Shown here in pieces: positions 1-11,900 of a stretch of DNA of 64,000 nt; position 1 is the stretch's first letter; every line of letters begins with the position of its first letter. A program made the translations under genes and the position numbers. Under the pieces are notes generated by a model, which saw nothing but the letters and a program-made list of their open reading frames with translations, made no database searches and was not told where the DNA came from. This DNA is from Anas platyrhynchos (taxonomy: Eukaryota; Chordata; Aves; Anseriformes; Anatidae), in assembly GCF_047663525.1 (NCBI RefSeq), contig NC_092587.1, forward strand, positions 196,289,501 through 196,353,500, written 5' to 3'.

Positions 1-2800
1 CTTTCACTACTGAAATTAGTCAGAGTTTGCCTATGGCTTCACTAGTGACAGAGAAGTCTCATAAAATGGAATTCATCTCACCCAGCTTTAAATGTCAAAA
101 TGTGATCCACTTCTCGAATACTTTTTATAACCAGGAAAACATCAATAGGCACTTCTGTGACATAGCCCTCTTATCCTAAATATTACAGTTGAATATCATC
201 TAGTGCAAGGGTATCAGATATGAATACAGGAGGCCTCCTGGATGCTTAGAGATGGAATGTGTTTAACATAAGAGAATGAAAACTCAGGTGATGTGCTTCA
301 GGGAGGGTCCCACAGGAGTATGGTGTGAACAGAGTAAAGAAAACAAGAGTCCGGAGTCAATCTGCAGGAAGTGTGGAACCAGAAAGAAATCAAACAAAGG
401 TAAAGGAGTTTTTGAAAACATTTGAAAGGTAAAAACAGCAGCAGAACCCAGAGGTGGACCTGCATAGAGGTGGGCTGGTTTTGCTGTTGCTCCCTCACCC
501 TTTGGGGAAAAAGAACTTCAGAACTGGTGTAGTCTGTAGAAATAAAATCCAAAGAGCCTAGACAACCCACATCTGTTTCTTAGCTGGGAAAGACGTTATC
601 TGGAAGGTTTTGCCACTGTAAGTTCTCTGAAAAGGAAAGATTCTCCTTGAAGAGGCTCTTGTAGTGTTTATAGTGCACCCATAAAAGTGTAGTTTGTATT
701 TGAACTTGTAACTACTTCAAGAGTCATTGCAATTTGATTACTGTTTATGTGTGATTTTTCTCTTTCTCTCCATACACACAGATTTTTAAAAGCATATGTA
801 TATATTAAAAGACTAAGCTGCTACCATCACAGAGGTAGCATACCAAAAAAGAAAAAAAAAATCAGAACTTAATAGCATTTCCCATCCTTTTATGCTACTG
901 TATATAAAATCTATAAAGTCTAAGCAGGTTTAAGGGAGGATTACTGCATACAGATAATTCAAAACAATCTGAAAAGACTTTTTTTTTTTTTTTCTAGATT
1001 AAAAATAAAGTAATAAAGATTACAATATAATCCTGGCAGCAGATTTTACATCTACATCCAAAGGAGGTGCAGGTTTATTAAAGAACAGTGCAATGTCTTA
1101 AAATGTGAACCAAACCTTCTACCGAGCTGTACCGCAGACTCCGCTGCTGCAATCAATACTCCAAACAGCCCTATTTTTCTTGGACAAAAAAACATACATA
1201 TATCTGACATTTGAGGAAGCCAGGTGAATAAATCAATAGCTAAACAAAAATGCACTTAATCATATCTATTGTGGACAGATGCAGATGGGAAAATCCTATA
1301 TGGTCCACATATATCCTTCTGCTTAAAGGTTAGAAATGAAACTGTGTTTCCTAAAGGGCAATGTCCTGTTGTTACAGAGTGGTGCTGAAGCTAGAATGAT
1401 TACAGTAGTAATTACCTGCGTGCCACCCAGCATGGGGCAGATCTCTCCCTGCAACAAGTTCAGATGTAGTTTGTTGTTCACGTACTTCAGCATAAATGCA
1501 TGACTTAATAGCCAACACTTTATGTCCTTTATAAGGGTAATAGCTTTACTGGAGTAGGTAGGAAGAATTCACATGTACACTGTAATCCTAAATTGACTGA
1601 ACTGCATGTTCTTACATAGAGTCAGCCCAAGGATGAATTTGATATACGCACACTTTATATTTCCTTAATGGTTTTAAGTGATGACCACTATAGGAAATTT
1701 CTCGTGCCATTGCAGGTGATCATTAAACATACATAATAGCCCTATTAAATGTTTATGGATAACTCCAGTGTCTTGGCCAAAAAAAAAATCTGTGTCCGAA
1801 GGTACATTTGTGCACAGAATGGCTGCTTTGCTTAAAGGTGTCCCTTTACTTGACATTACTTCGTAAAGCCCTTTGAGATAACCATGGTGCGAGAGATGTT
1901 TTAGAAAAACACAATTTTATTTCTTCTCTGCTTTAGCCCTAAGCAGTTCAGTGTTATTTGAACATCAGGAACAGCACTTCTTTACAACTTCAAAGTCAGA
2001 TTCTAATCTCAAATTGGCAGTACGCCTCGAGATTAAAAAAATCTGCCCACAACTGGAAGAAATGGATGTTTTCAGCAGAGAGAAGTGCAATAGGAAGTAA
2101 CAACATGACACTCCAATATCACTCAATTAGGAGGTATATTAAGGTTACGCGAAGGTGCCTGATGAGAATGCTCTTGCAGGAAACATTTTGAACTCTGAGA
2201 AAAGCACTAGGAGAAGGATGACACCATTAAGCTCGAGAGCAGCTCTGAAGCTGTTATTAACCTGGGGGAAGGGGGAGATCCCTCCCGGCTGACCTTCTGA
2301 GTGTAAACCTCCGTGTCAGGCATTCAGAAACCATGAAGCCCAGGTGACGTCTCCTATTTTCAAAATGCAGTCCTGCAAAGAGGAAAATGCAAATAGATGT
2401 CTGGGATCTTTTATTGCCTACCAGTTGTGGCTACTGTCTCTTCAGGAACACAGCAAGGGATTTCTTCTCAGTGAGAAAGGAGAGCATCTCCGTGGTGGAG
2501 CCAGCCTAAGCCATGGAAACCGCGCAGCACCTACAGATGTTTGGGGTCCTGCTGGTGCAGGCAGCAGCTTGGGGTGGGTTCAATAGGGTTTCTCAGTGAA
2601 TTCACATTCACACTGTCCCTGTTCACTTGGAGGACAGCAGGGATCCCTCTATGTGTGTTTGGGATGATCATTTCAGAGTGTGACCAACTCCATGCCGCAA
2701 CAAGTACTTCCCTCCTAATACTATGAAAGTACCTGCTGCTCTAATTCCACTTTTTTTTTTCCACACTCCCCTATTTAATGAACAGACAAACGCACTTGTG
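1..2800. other. Intergenic sequence upstream of SMCO4
   Basis: No gene is recognised here. The stretch is AT-rich single-copy-looking DNA with short A and T runs (for example near 850 and 980). Open frames of 60-90 codons occur on both strands. None resembles a protein I know, and none shows flanking splice sites in a consistent phase. No CR1 copy is visible. It probably holds distal upstream sequence of the CpG island that follows. Confidence 0.5.
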
Positions 2801-2913
2801 ATAAGCCTTTTACTGCAACACCAGACAGAGACATCTCCTCAGGAACAGACGATGATTTTGCGCCAGCCTTTCCAGCCGGCTGCTATGCACCTGTCCCGTA
2901 GGACCAGACGCAG

Positions 2914-2985
2914 TGGGGGTCCTATGGGAGGATAATAGGGGACCGGTGGGGGACCAGGGGTCCGGTGGGGGACCGGTGGGGGTCC
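2914..2985. repeat. G-run minisatellite in the CpG island
   Basis: Short imperfect units containing GACCGGTGGGG are repeated in tandem. Runs of four or five G lie at 2938-2941, 2948-2952, 2957-2960, 2967-2971 and 2978-2982, separated by 4-6 base loops, with two more G-runs just upstream. This pattern fits the standard four-run definition of a potential G-quadruplex on the + strand. Confidence 0.75.
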
Positions 2986-3225
2986 CTTCACCCTCTTCTA
3001 CCGAGAAAAGCCACCGAGGGGCTCCCCTGGCCGGTGCCCGCCCGGGGAAGGCAGCGCTGAGGCGGCGGCCGCCCGCCCTCACCTCAGGGCTCGCCTCAGG
3101 GGCGCCGCGCCATGAGGGGAGCGGGACGAAGCTGGGGGGACAGCGGGAGCCTCGGCGGGCGGCAGAGGGCGCCCCGAATTCCGCCAGAGAGGGGCCGGGA
3201 GGAGCCTCCGGCTCGGCTCGGCCGA

Positions 3226-3280
3226 GGAGGGAGGGAGGAAAGGAGGAGAAGGAGGAGGAGGAGGAGGAGGAGGGAGCTGC
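3226..3280. repeat. GGA-rich purine tract
   Basis: A nearly pure purine stretch of imperfect GGA and GGGA units inside the CpG island. It produces long poly-Glu, poly-Arg or poly-Ser/Pro frames on either strand. These are composition artefacts and not protein genes. Confidence 0.8.
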
Positions 3281-4984
3281 CACGTCCTCTGCGCCGAGCG
3301 GCGCCAGCCCCGCGCCTCACTCAGCCCCACGTGTGGCGGAGCGGGGGAAGTTGCGGCGGGGAGCCCGGACTCTGCCCCTCGCTGGCCGCCTGTCCCTGCT
3401 CTCAGGAGGGCGCAGCTCCGAGTAAGGACTCGCGGCTGTCCCGGGGAGGAGATGGAGGGGAGGGAAGGGAGAGCTGAGTGGGGAGCGGTCGGGGCTCCGG
3501 GAGCCCGCTCCGGGATCCTCCCGGGGGGAGTCGCTGAGCTGAGGGGCTCCGGGCCGGTTGGCTTGCCGAGGACTTCCAGGGGGGCTCCGAGTGCTCCAGG
3601 GAGGTTAAAAGCGGAAAGTTTTGAAGTGAGGGGAAGCAGGGAGCCGGCCCCGGGAAGGAGGGACCCGGCTGTGAGGCGCCGGGGACGGCCCGGCCCCGCC
3701 GGGGTTGAACGGCGACCCTGCTGGAGGGGGGATCCGTGAGGAAAATAACTCTTGGAAATGTGGAAAAAAACTCCTCAAAAGGCTCGAAACTTCCGCATCT
3801 GGAGTCTATTTCTTTAATTTCGCTTCCTCATTCGCGAGCGTGTGTGAGGAAGGACCAAGACCTGTGTTTAAGCAGCCGGCCGAGAGGGGAAGTAAGCTCA
3901 GGAAAGCATTAAAAGGTGACCCAGGGGAAAGAAAAATACGATAATCCCTTCTGAATGCAAATATGCTGCTTTTACCCCTTCCTTAAGCGCATTGGATTCA
4001 TTTGTTCGTGTGTTGTCCCTGCCGTGTGCTGCCGTGAGTTCAATTTGTAGCCTTTTTCGGGTCTCTGTACAGTTGGGTACCTTAAAAAACAATTTACTTT
4101 CCGCTGTGTTTCTAAAGCCGTTATGCTTCACACCTTTTAAGACGGTAGGGAAAATAAATGTTGTCATGGTATGGAGATTTCCATATTTCCATTCCGTGGT
4201 CCTGCCCCAAATTTGTGTCAGGTTTTTGTGGGCTCGAGCAGTGCCCTGGCTGCGCTGGGGCCTCCTGGGGATTTTCGTGATCCTCTCAATTTGGAAAACC
4301 TGATTGTGTGTTATTTTTAGGTCTGATGAAATTGTCTCCTTTAAATGAAACAAATGTCTTGTAGTAATTCCCTGATACCCTGTTAAAAAAAAAAAGTTTC
4401 TAATTAGTGCATTTTTAATAACTTTATCTCTCTTCTAACTGCCTTTAGTGGCCTATTTATGCCACGCAGACCTCCTTGACTGAAGTTAAGAAGAAAGCAG
4501 GTTTTAGACTGTTCTTAAGCTCTGTAGTTGGAAATTTCACTCATCTTTGTCAGATAAATGAACAGCTCGTTGTTATAGCAATTTTAGCTGTTACTTTCCC
4601 TCATGATATGCAGGAAATGTAGAAGGGACATTTACCAACAGGGATTTGGAGTGTGGTTGTCAAATACTTTTTATAACGTAGGAAATTCTAGGAACTACCT
4701 GTTTCTTTAGTGCTCTTTCCAGCAGGGACTCGCAAAACTGTTATCTTCTGCTCCTCAAGGGTTTTGGCGAAGCTGTTGACTGCAAATGCAGGGTGATACA
4801 GAAGAGCATGGACAGCACTGATACAGACAGAGGTAAAAATGAGCCTTTTACAGAGCTCTGGGCATCTTCAGAGGCTGCCAGGGTGGCTGTCAGAAAGCCC
4901 TGTTTTTAAGGAGTCCTTAGCAGAACAACCTCCTGGGGTGTGACCAGTGCTTGCAGGCCAGCAGGACTGTCCCTGTTTTGCCCC

Positions 4985-5234
4985 GTGAGAGGTAGTGGAC
5001 ACAAACTGAAGCCCAGGAGGTTCTGGTTCCATATGAGGGGCACTTCTGTACTGTGAGGTGACAGAGCACTGGCACAGGGTGCCCAGAGAGGTTGTGGGGT
5101 CTCCTTCTCTGGAGATATCCCAAACCTGCCAGGCTGCTATCCTGCACAACGTGCTCTAGGTGATCCTGCTCAGCAGGGGTTGGACTGGGTGATCTCCAGA
5201 GGCCCCTTCCAACCTCGGCTGTTCTGTGACTCTG
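4985..5234 (+). mobile_element. CR1 LINE, 5'-truncated 3' end
   Basis: The sequence follows the conserved CR1 3' terminal region. It has the segment equivalent to 'actgtgaggtgacagagcac', then 'gcccagagaggttgtgg', 'ctggagatatcccaaacctg', the 'gttggactgggtgatctcca' block and the closing 'ccttccaacctcggctgttc' followed by TGTGACTCTG. It is sense to SMCO4. Only the last 250 bases or so are present, which is the usual fate of CR1 insertions. A further weak match at about 5297-5321 repeats the 'tgtgaggtga...agagcact' motif. Confidence 0.85.
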
Positions 5235-6287
5235 CAAATGACTTTGCCTGAGACAAGATCTTAGCAGTGGCAGCGTGCCTGTGGAAGAGCTCCTGGGCTG
5301 TGAGGTGATCCCAGAGCACTGGGCTTGAGTGGGGGTTGTGCTGTGTGAGGCAGCTGCCCTCAGTCACATTCCTAGCTGCTCTTTTGGAGGTGTGCACAGC
5401 AACAGGTGAGAGAGTAGACGATCTCCTGGTCACTGCCTTATCAGTATGCTAGCAAAATTTTATATATATACTTAAACTAATTATGTTTTTCCATGCATTA
5501 AATAGGCAGTGAAGTGCTTTTGCATATCTATACAATATACATGCTAATTAGGTGGTATGAGCTGTCTTAGGGGATGGTCGATAGACTCCACAGTAGATCT
5601 TTTGGCTGTGGCGCTTAATGTGTAAGATAACAGTTTATTTGTTCATTTTTGTTACAAAGTTTTCTTCTCCCTCATCTTTCTCTCTCGTGTGTTACTTTGA
5701 AGCCCAACGAGACTGGGCCCTGTGCTGTGTGCCTTACCTAGAAGCAGTGCTGTAGAGAAGCTGAAAAGGGAGAGTTTTCTCCACGAAGAGTCGCAGGAGA
5801 CCTGCCCTGGTTCAGCAGGTAGCAGTGCTGTCATGGGGACTGCACTTAAAGGAAGATTAATTTATCTTTTACAGTGGTATCAGGGCTTGAGAGAACTGAG
5901 CACGAATTCTCTCTGCTGAATTGGCTGGGTTTGCTTTTACTCTTACAGCTGTGTGTCCCAGCTACTCCCGAAGAGTCTGAGCTCTTCGAGAATGGATCTG
6001 GCATTTCTTGATTCAGCTATTAGGTCTGTGTGCTCTGGAGCAAAATGATCTGTCTGTCTCCCTGCTAGTTACCCCATGCACTGCAAGAAGTATCTGTGGA
6101 TTCATTGATGTCCTGTTGTCCCATAGCGATTTGTGTTGCGTGCAGATCTGAGCTGCTCTATTTTTTTTGTGATAATTGTTTGCTTTCTGACAGCATGGAA
6201 AGATTTCTGTAATGTCTAGCAAAGAGATCTTGGTTGTTGTCTTCTCAGGAGATCTCCTGGTGTTAATTGGGTTCTTTAACCAGGTGG

Positions 6288-6288
<1 letters not shown>

Positions 6289-6319
<31 letters not shown>
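6289..6319. repeat. Poly(T) tract, 31 bases
   Basis: An uninterrupted run of T. It may be the reverse complement of an old retroposed poly(A) tail or simple slippage. No retrogene is visible next to it. Confidence 0.9.
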
Positions 6320-6324
<5 letters not shown>

Positions 6325-8768
6325 ATAAGAGGCCTCTCTGATTGTTATGTTTCTGAACATCCTCTTCCCCCCCCGCCCCCCAAATTATTATTATTATTTT
6401 AATAACTATTGCAATATCAGCTTTCTTGTAAGTGCTGAGAAGTTACCTTCCTTTCAGCCCATGTGGGAAGGAGTTGTGTTGACAGATGTGAGCTCTGTGA
6501 GGATTTGCTGAGCTCTTAATCCTGTTTGTGGCTAATAACCACGCTAATGTGGAAGGGCATCTTTCAGTGTATAAAGGTCTTGACTGCTGCTACCTTGGGG
6601 AAAGGTGCTGTTAAAATCCTGTAAGTGTCTTAGCAGGAATGGCAGTCCCAGAGGTTGTCGGTGTAAACCTCTGCAACAGTGCAGGCCTCCACCCCTACCT
6701 TTTTATTTTTTATTTTATTTTTTTGTGACAGAGAATTTTACTTGTTAAGACAAAGCCTGAAATAATTGCTGTAGGCAGTAGAGGAAGGAGGCTCTGCACA
6801 CTGGATGTGGCAGACAGCCAGAGATGGATATTTGTGAGCCCTTTAGGCACACGTGTATCTTGAGGGGATGAGAATGTGTGATAATATTCTCTTTGTTGTC
6901 TTTTGCCCTACCCTTGGTTTGGTCTCAGGGTTTTTTATTCTTCTCCATCCTGCTCTGTTTGATTTCTTGCACAGTGTTTTCAGTTGCAAAGAAGTTGGTC
7001 GCTTCTTTCTCCCTTTAAAAGGTGAGCTCTTTGCTTTTAGATGTCAACGTGACTGGAAGTTTCTGGCCACCTGTTATCATTAGAAATCTTGGAGAATTTC
7101 TTGAAGCACAGGGCATGCCCTGATTGAATTGTTCTGTGTTAAAGTTCTGAAGGGCTAAGCATAATTTTAAGTATATTAGCAACTTGGCAGAAGCTTCCCT
7201 GCCTGGTCCATCAGTATGCTGGTTGAAACCCAAGCTAAATAAATACTCTGCACTGATAGCATGTTCCCTGCAATTCTGTGTGAGAGCAGAAGACACCACT
7301 GTCCACCCTGTGTAATTATTACGTGCTGTTAAAGCACCTTTACTGGGGCCAAAGGAGTTTTGTGTAGTTAACTGGTGATGCTCCTAGGGGCCGAAAGGCT
7401 TTCGAGCAAAGTAACCTTTTCCTTGTTGCTAATTTGCAATATTAAAGACACGTGCAAGATAATGAGTGACTTTAGTTCTCTGCTGAAACCAAATGGTTGA
7501 TGAAACCAGGACTAGGTGCATACATGGAAGACCAAGGGTGATTTGTGGCACTGCTCTACAATGTGTGAGAAGCTCATTTTTTTGGTTTCTTTTGAGTAGA
7601 GGTAGCTAACAGTGCCAAAAATACCTTTATTTTTGCCTTTATATCAAGCACTCACTATAATAGCTGCAAGGGAAGGCTTCTGTGACCGTAATGTATTCCT
7701 TCTCTAACCGGCTTATAAAAATTGGACAAAATAATAGGGAGACTCAGTGGAAGTGTCAATCTTGAGGAGCTCTCCTTTTCTTTAAACAGGTGGTAATGAT
7801 AATGCTGGGCTTTTCTCCATCCTTCACAGCTGCCTGTGGACTTCCTGAGGTGAAGGGGTTTAAGAAAGGGCTCTGCATGCAGGTAGAGTGAGCGGGCTCT
7901 GGCCCACTCAGGTGGGTATTGGCTACTAGAGAATTATGGCAGAAGGTGAGGAGACAAAAGCCCAAGGTTTTGTGAAGTGGCCAAACCTGTGGTGGAAGAA
8001 ATGCTGAAACTCATTATCAGACTCATCAGTGCTTGGGAGCTGGGCTGGAACGTTAACCCGGGACTATTGCCTTAAGCCTCAGTGCCAGCTAGCCTCTTAT
8101 CTGCTCCCTTTCACAATTTTTAGTTTATCTCCTGTTTGGATTGCACATGTTTGCCATTAGACTTTTTTCTAATGATCCTTTTCTTTGCACTCCAGTTATC
8201 TCTGTATTTCTTCCCTTTTTACCCCCAGCTGTTTTTTTGTCACTTTGTCTAATATTTTTGTCGTATCGTTAGATTTTTTTTCCCTCCCTCTGTGTCTCCC
8301 TCCCACAATGTTGTTTACATTGGTTCTTCCTTTACTTTCATCTTCTTATATTTTTATCCTTTTAACTCTCATCCTTAGAGGAGCCAGTTTTACTTTTGGA
8401 GACCAGCCCTTTTGTATTGATTGCCAGCTGCTTTTATTGCAACTAATTTGCATTCTCTGCTCTCATTGTGCTAGACAGAGGACTAGTGATTTTGAGTAGA
8501 GCTCTTTCCCCAAAGGCTTTGCTCAGAAATTGTCTCAGTATTTCACAAAAAGAGTGGAAAATAAAGAGCAGCATCAGTGCAAAAGCTGCTTCTGCCTAAA
8601 CCAACATGTTTGTGCCTTTGTCACATGAAGAGCAGAAATGTGGCCGGCCCTGCTGCAGGCACGAGTAACTTCTCCAGGCTGAAGTGAGCTGGAGGCGTGG
8701 AGGAGTGCAGATTGCTGGAGCATTGGATTTACAACTACATGGGCATCCCTTGGACTTGGCACTAGGAA

Positions 8769-8908
8769 AACCTTAAAAAGCTTTTTAAAAAAAATTAATA
8801 AGACCCTTAAAAATAAGTCTCTTAAGAAGTGGACCCTTAAAAATGCTGATGGATCCTTAAAAATAAGACCCTTGAAGGCCTTAAAGCTCTTAAAAAAAAT
8901 TAGTGCAA
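8769..8908. repeat. Degenerate CTTAAAAATAAG-type short repeats
   Basis: Imperfect units sharing the core CCCTTAAAAATAAG or CCTTAAAAATGC recur at 8801, 8831 and 8851, with weaker copies before and after (near 8769 and 8880-8900). Spacing is about 20-30 bases. A stretch at 9031-9063 carries related units in the opposite orientation (AAGGGTCTTTAATAAGG). No known element is recognised. Confidence 0.55.
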
Positions 8909-11900
8909 ATATACTGTGGTTAAAGGGCTGAAGAGCTATGGCTGCGTGATGATATAATTGGGGGGAAAAAATGAAGCAGGTTAGGGTGGGCTTTAACATT
9001 CCAGATAGCACCTGCCTTCAGTTAGGCTCTCTGATAAGGGTCTAAGGGTCTTTAATAAGGCTCCCTGAGCCTTATATTGCTACCTATAAAACCCTTGTGT
9101 TCAGCCCATCTTGATGTGGGCCTTTGTACCGTGTTAGAGCTATTAGATAATCATGCCTTGGATGTACCAAACCTCGGGGTGTATTCATCTTGTGCTCAGA
9201 CTGCTTTCTATTTATAAATTGGACTCGCTGCTTTTCCACTGTATGTCTTTCTTTCTTTTTTTTTGACACCTTGGCTTTGTATCCTCAGAGAGCAGTTCTC
9301 TGACCACGATACAGTGCTTCGTATCAGGCCCGGAGAGGAGGCGTGCTGTATAAATGTGTTATTAAAACTCACTGAAGCTTTTTGCCTCTAAAAAAGTTCA
9401 TTTCCTAGCTTGCCTGCCTCCTAGTTGTTAGATGGCTGTAGCATCTTCTGCTTCATGTAGCGTCTTTGTGTCGTGAAAGACCTTGTGCTTGGTCTTGCTA
9501 CCCAAATAAAAGGATGACAGAAATAAGGAATGGTTCAGAGGAACCTCGAGGAAAACGCTTGTAGTTGTTCATTTTTACGATCTAGAGACCTTTGCACTTA
9601 CTGTACTGGGTCTCTCCACAACCCCACCCCACCTGGCACTGCAGTGCCACCTCCATAGCAGTGGGAAAGCACGGTGCTAAACTTCAGGGTAGTTTAGGAC
9701 AGAAACTGCAGATCTTAAATGGCTGGAAGGGGTTAGGTGGTGATGCTGCATAGCACTACGAAAACAGGTTCACTGAATTGACACTTTAAAGGAGTGGCCT
9801 GTAGCTGCAGTATTATGATCTGTGAGGTGTGTTTGAAGGCACTGAGTTATTTGTGTGGAAGGGCCTTAGCCTGGAGGAAGGGGGTGCAGGTCAACATCTT
9901 GCCTAAACGTCTCTGTTTGGGACTGCTTCTCAGGAGCCTGGATGCAGAACTGAGATTATGTCAGTCTGCAGACCGAGCCTTAGCCAGCTTCCCTCCATTG
10001 TTCAAATCTTTCCCACAGTAGTAAGAGAAACATTGGACAGGATAGAAAACACTGTCTGTGAAAGTAAGATTTGCCCTGAAATCTGATTGCCTTGAACTAC
10101 TTCTAAGATTTTTACATGTTTAAAAGTTGGAACTGGCTCACTCTTTTTTCTGTTGCTAGTTTATTTTGCATGTTAACTCATTGTACGGTAACTTCTAGCA
10201 GAAACACTTCTGCATTTTTTTTTTTCTTCCTTAATGATATAAGTTGGGGAAAAGGGACTGAAAGACTTGTATATGAGCATTTTATTTTTTGTCCACGTCT
10301 TCCAGCTGTAGCACTGCCTTCCTGAGTGGGAGAATCAGAAAGTGAGACCTTCCTGTTCTGTGTCCAGGGTAAAACGCAGAAGCCAGCAGTAGCAGTTGGA
10401 GTGAGAATCCATTTGACTTTGTGGACCCTCGCCCTTGTTAATAACAGGATGGGTTATTGCTACTGAAGGTGGTGTGGGTTTTTTTGATTTTAAAGAAAGT
10501 TATTAAATTTATTACATGTTTGAGGTGGAGCAGGGGTTGTTTCAAACACCCAAAGAAAGCTGTAGGAATAAATCCTTGCAGGAAATTCAGTCGCAGGCTG
10601 AAATATTCAAGTCAGTCTGTATTTATTAACATGAAGTTCCTCCCAGGCTAATTATCCCCCTCCCAACACCGACAGCAGGTAGCTACACGGTGCCTTGCAG
10701 ACGCACCTCCACTTCTGTCTACACTCCTAAATAATTAGATAGGAGTTGGATCTTGTCTGTAAGCCTCCTAGCTTTGTTATTTCAGTGCTCAATTTAAAAA
10801 GCAGCGCTGAGAGGCTGGCCTTTTTAGCTTAGGCACAGCACTGCTCTAACAAACTGCTGCAGCTTTTGAACTGGAGCAGGTTTGCGTCAGATCTCTGAAC
10901 AGGAGTGAGGAAATTTGGGACCAGACGTTCCCCACAACCGGTAAGTTTGGGAAACTGTTAGGTGGTGTTCATGGCCCTTCCTCATCCTCTGTACTTGCTC
11001 CTGAGGTGCCCAGCTGCCAATGGGAAGGTACCCGTGCACTTGATGCTTACATTTTTAATGCCTGGCTGCATTTTCTTGGCAAAGGTTGGTTTTCCAATGC
11101 CTCTCTCACATCAGTGAAAAGAACTCACTGGCCCCCAAAGCTTTTCTGCTTCATGCACTTTGACCTTTTCAATCACTTTGTGGTTTTGTAAGGATACAGC
11201 CCTGGATAATTTGCAAATCCTGTGTTGCTGAGCTAAATGACATTTAAAAATAAATTTATTTATTTATTGGGAGAAAGGTGTGTGCTTTGATGATAAATGT
11301 GTGTTTTTCTCCGTATGACTTTATCTTTGCTCTGTGCCACGCGATCGTGAAGGAGAAATTCAGCACGAAGAGGCCTTCTGACAGGTTTTGGCCTTAGCAG
11401 CCCTTAGAAGCGCAGGAGAGGAAGAATTAAGAGGAAGAGCTGCAGTGTGCAGAGTCTGAAGAATTACCATCAGTATTTCCAGTCCCCGTTTCGTGTGATG
11501 TGAGGAGAAAGTTGACTGAGGATGAAATCTGAGAGCTAGATAAGGCCCCACAAGCAGCAGAAAGCTTTCTGGGCTGTGCTCAGTCTTCTAAAATACAGTT
11601 TAAGAAACAGCCAACAAAATATGTTTTCCAGGGGCTGAAAAGATTTCTAGGTGGTGATTCCTGTTCATCTGTAAGCTTCAAATGCATTTGATAATCCCCA
11701 TAAAATGTGATTCAAAAGTATTTTTAAGCTTAACCTTATTTTAATTAAAAAGAGGCATCATGGCAGGATATTCCACATTGCATGTTTGCTGAACCGCATT
11801 TGCTAGCTAGATAAATGACAGGAAATTTTTGCTCTCTGCTGTTTATTTGCTGCTGTCTTTGGTGCCAAATTTTAGTTGTTGCAGGGTTGTTTTCTTTGGG

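Larger units (their letters stand above)
2860..3740 (+). promoter_or_regulatory. SMCO4: CpG island, probable SMCO4 promoter and first exon
   Basis: This is a dense run of CpG dinucleotides and GC-rich sequence between AT-rich flanks. It is the only full-size CpG island in the window, and it lies upstream of the SMCO4 coding exon on the same strand. It contains a G-run minisatellite at its 5' end, a GGA-rich purine tract near 3226-3280 and a palindromic E-box CACGTG at 3328-3333. No TATA box is obvious, as expected for a CpG-island promoter. The exact transcription start and exon 1 donor cannot be fixed by eye. Candidate donors are GTAAGG at 3422, GTGAGG at 3626 and GTAAGC at 3892. Assignment to SMCO4 is inferred from strand and order. 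A transcript on the opposite strand cannot be excluded. Confidence 0.75.

Noticed and set aside
2810-3739. Several long open frames on both strands of the CpG island (up to 170 codons, Arg/Gly/Pro/Ser-rich)
   Set aside because: Stop codons are rare in very GC-rich DNA. The products are low complexity, overlap one another on both strands and match no known family.
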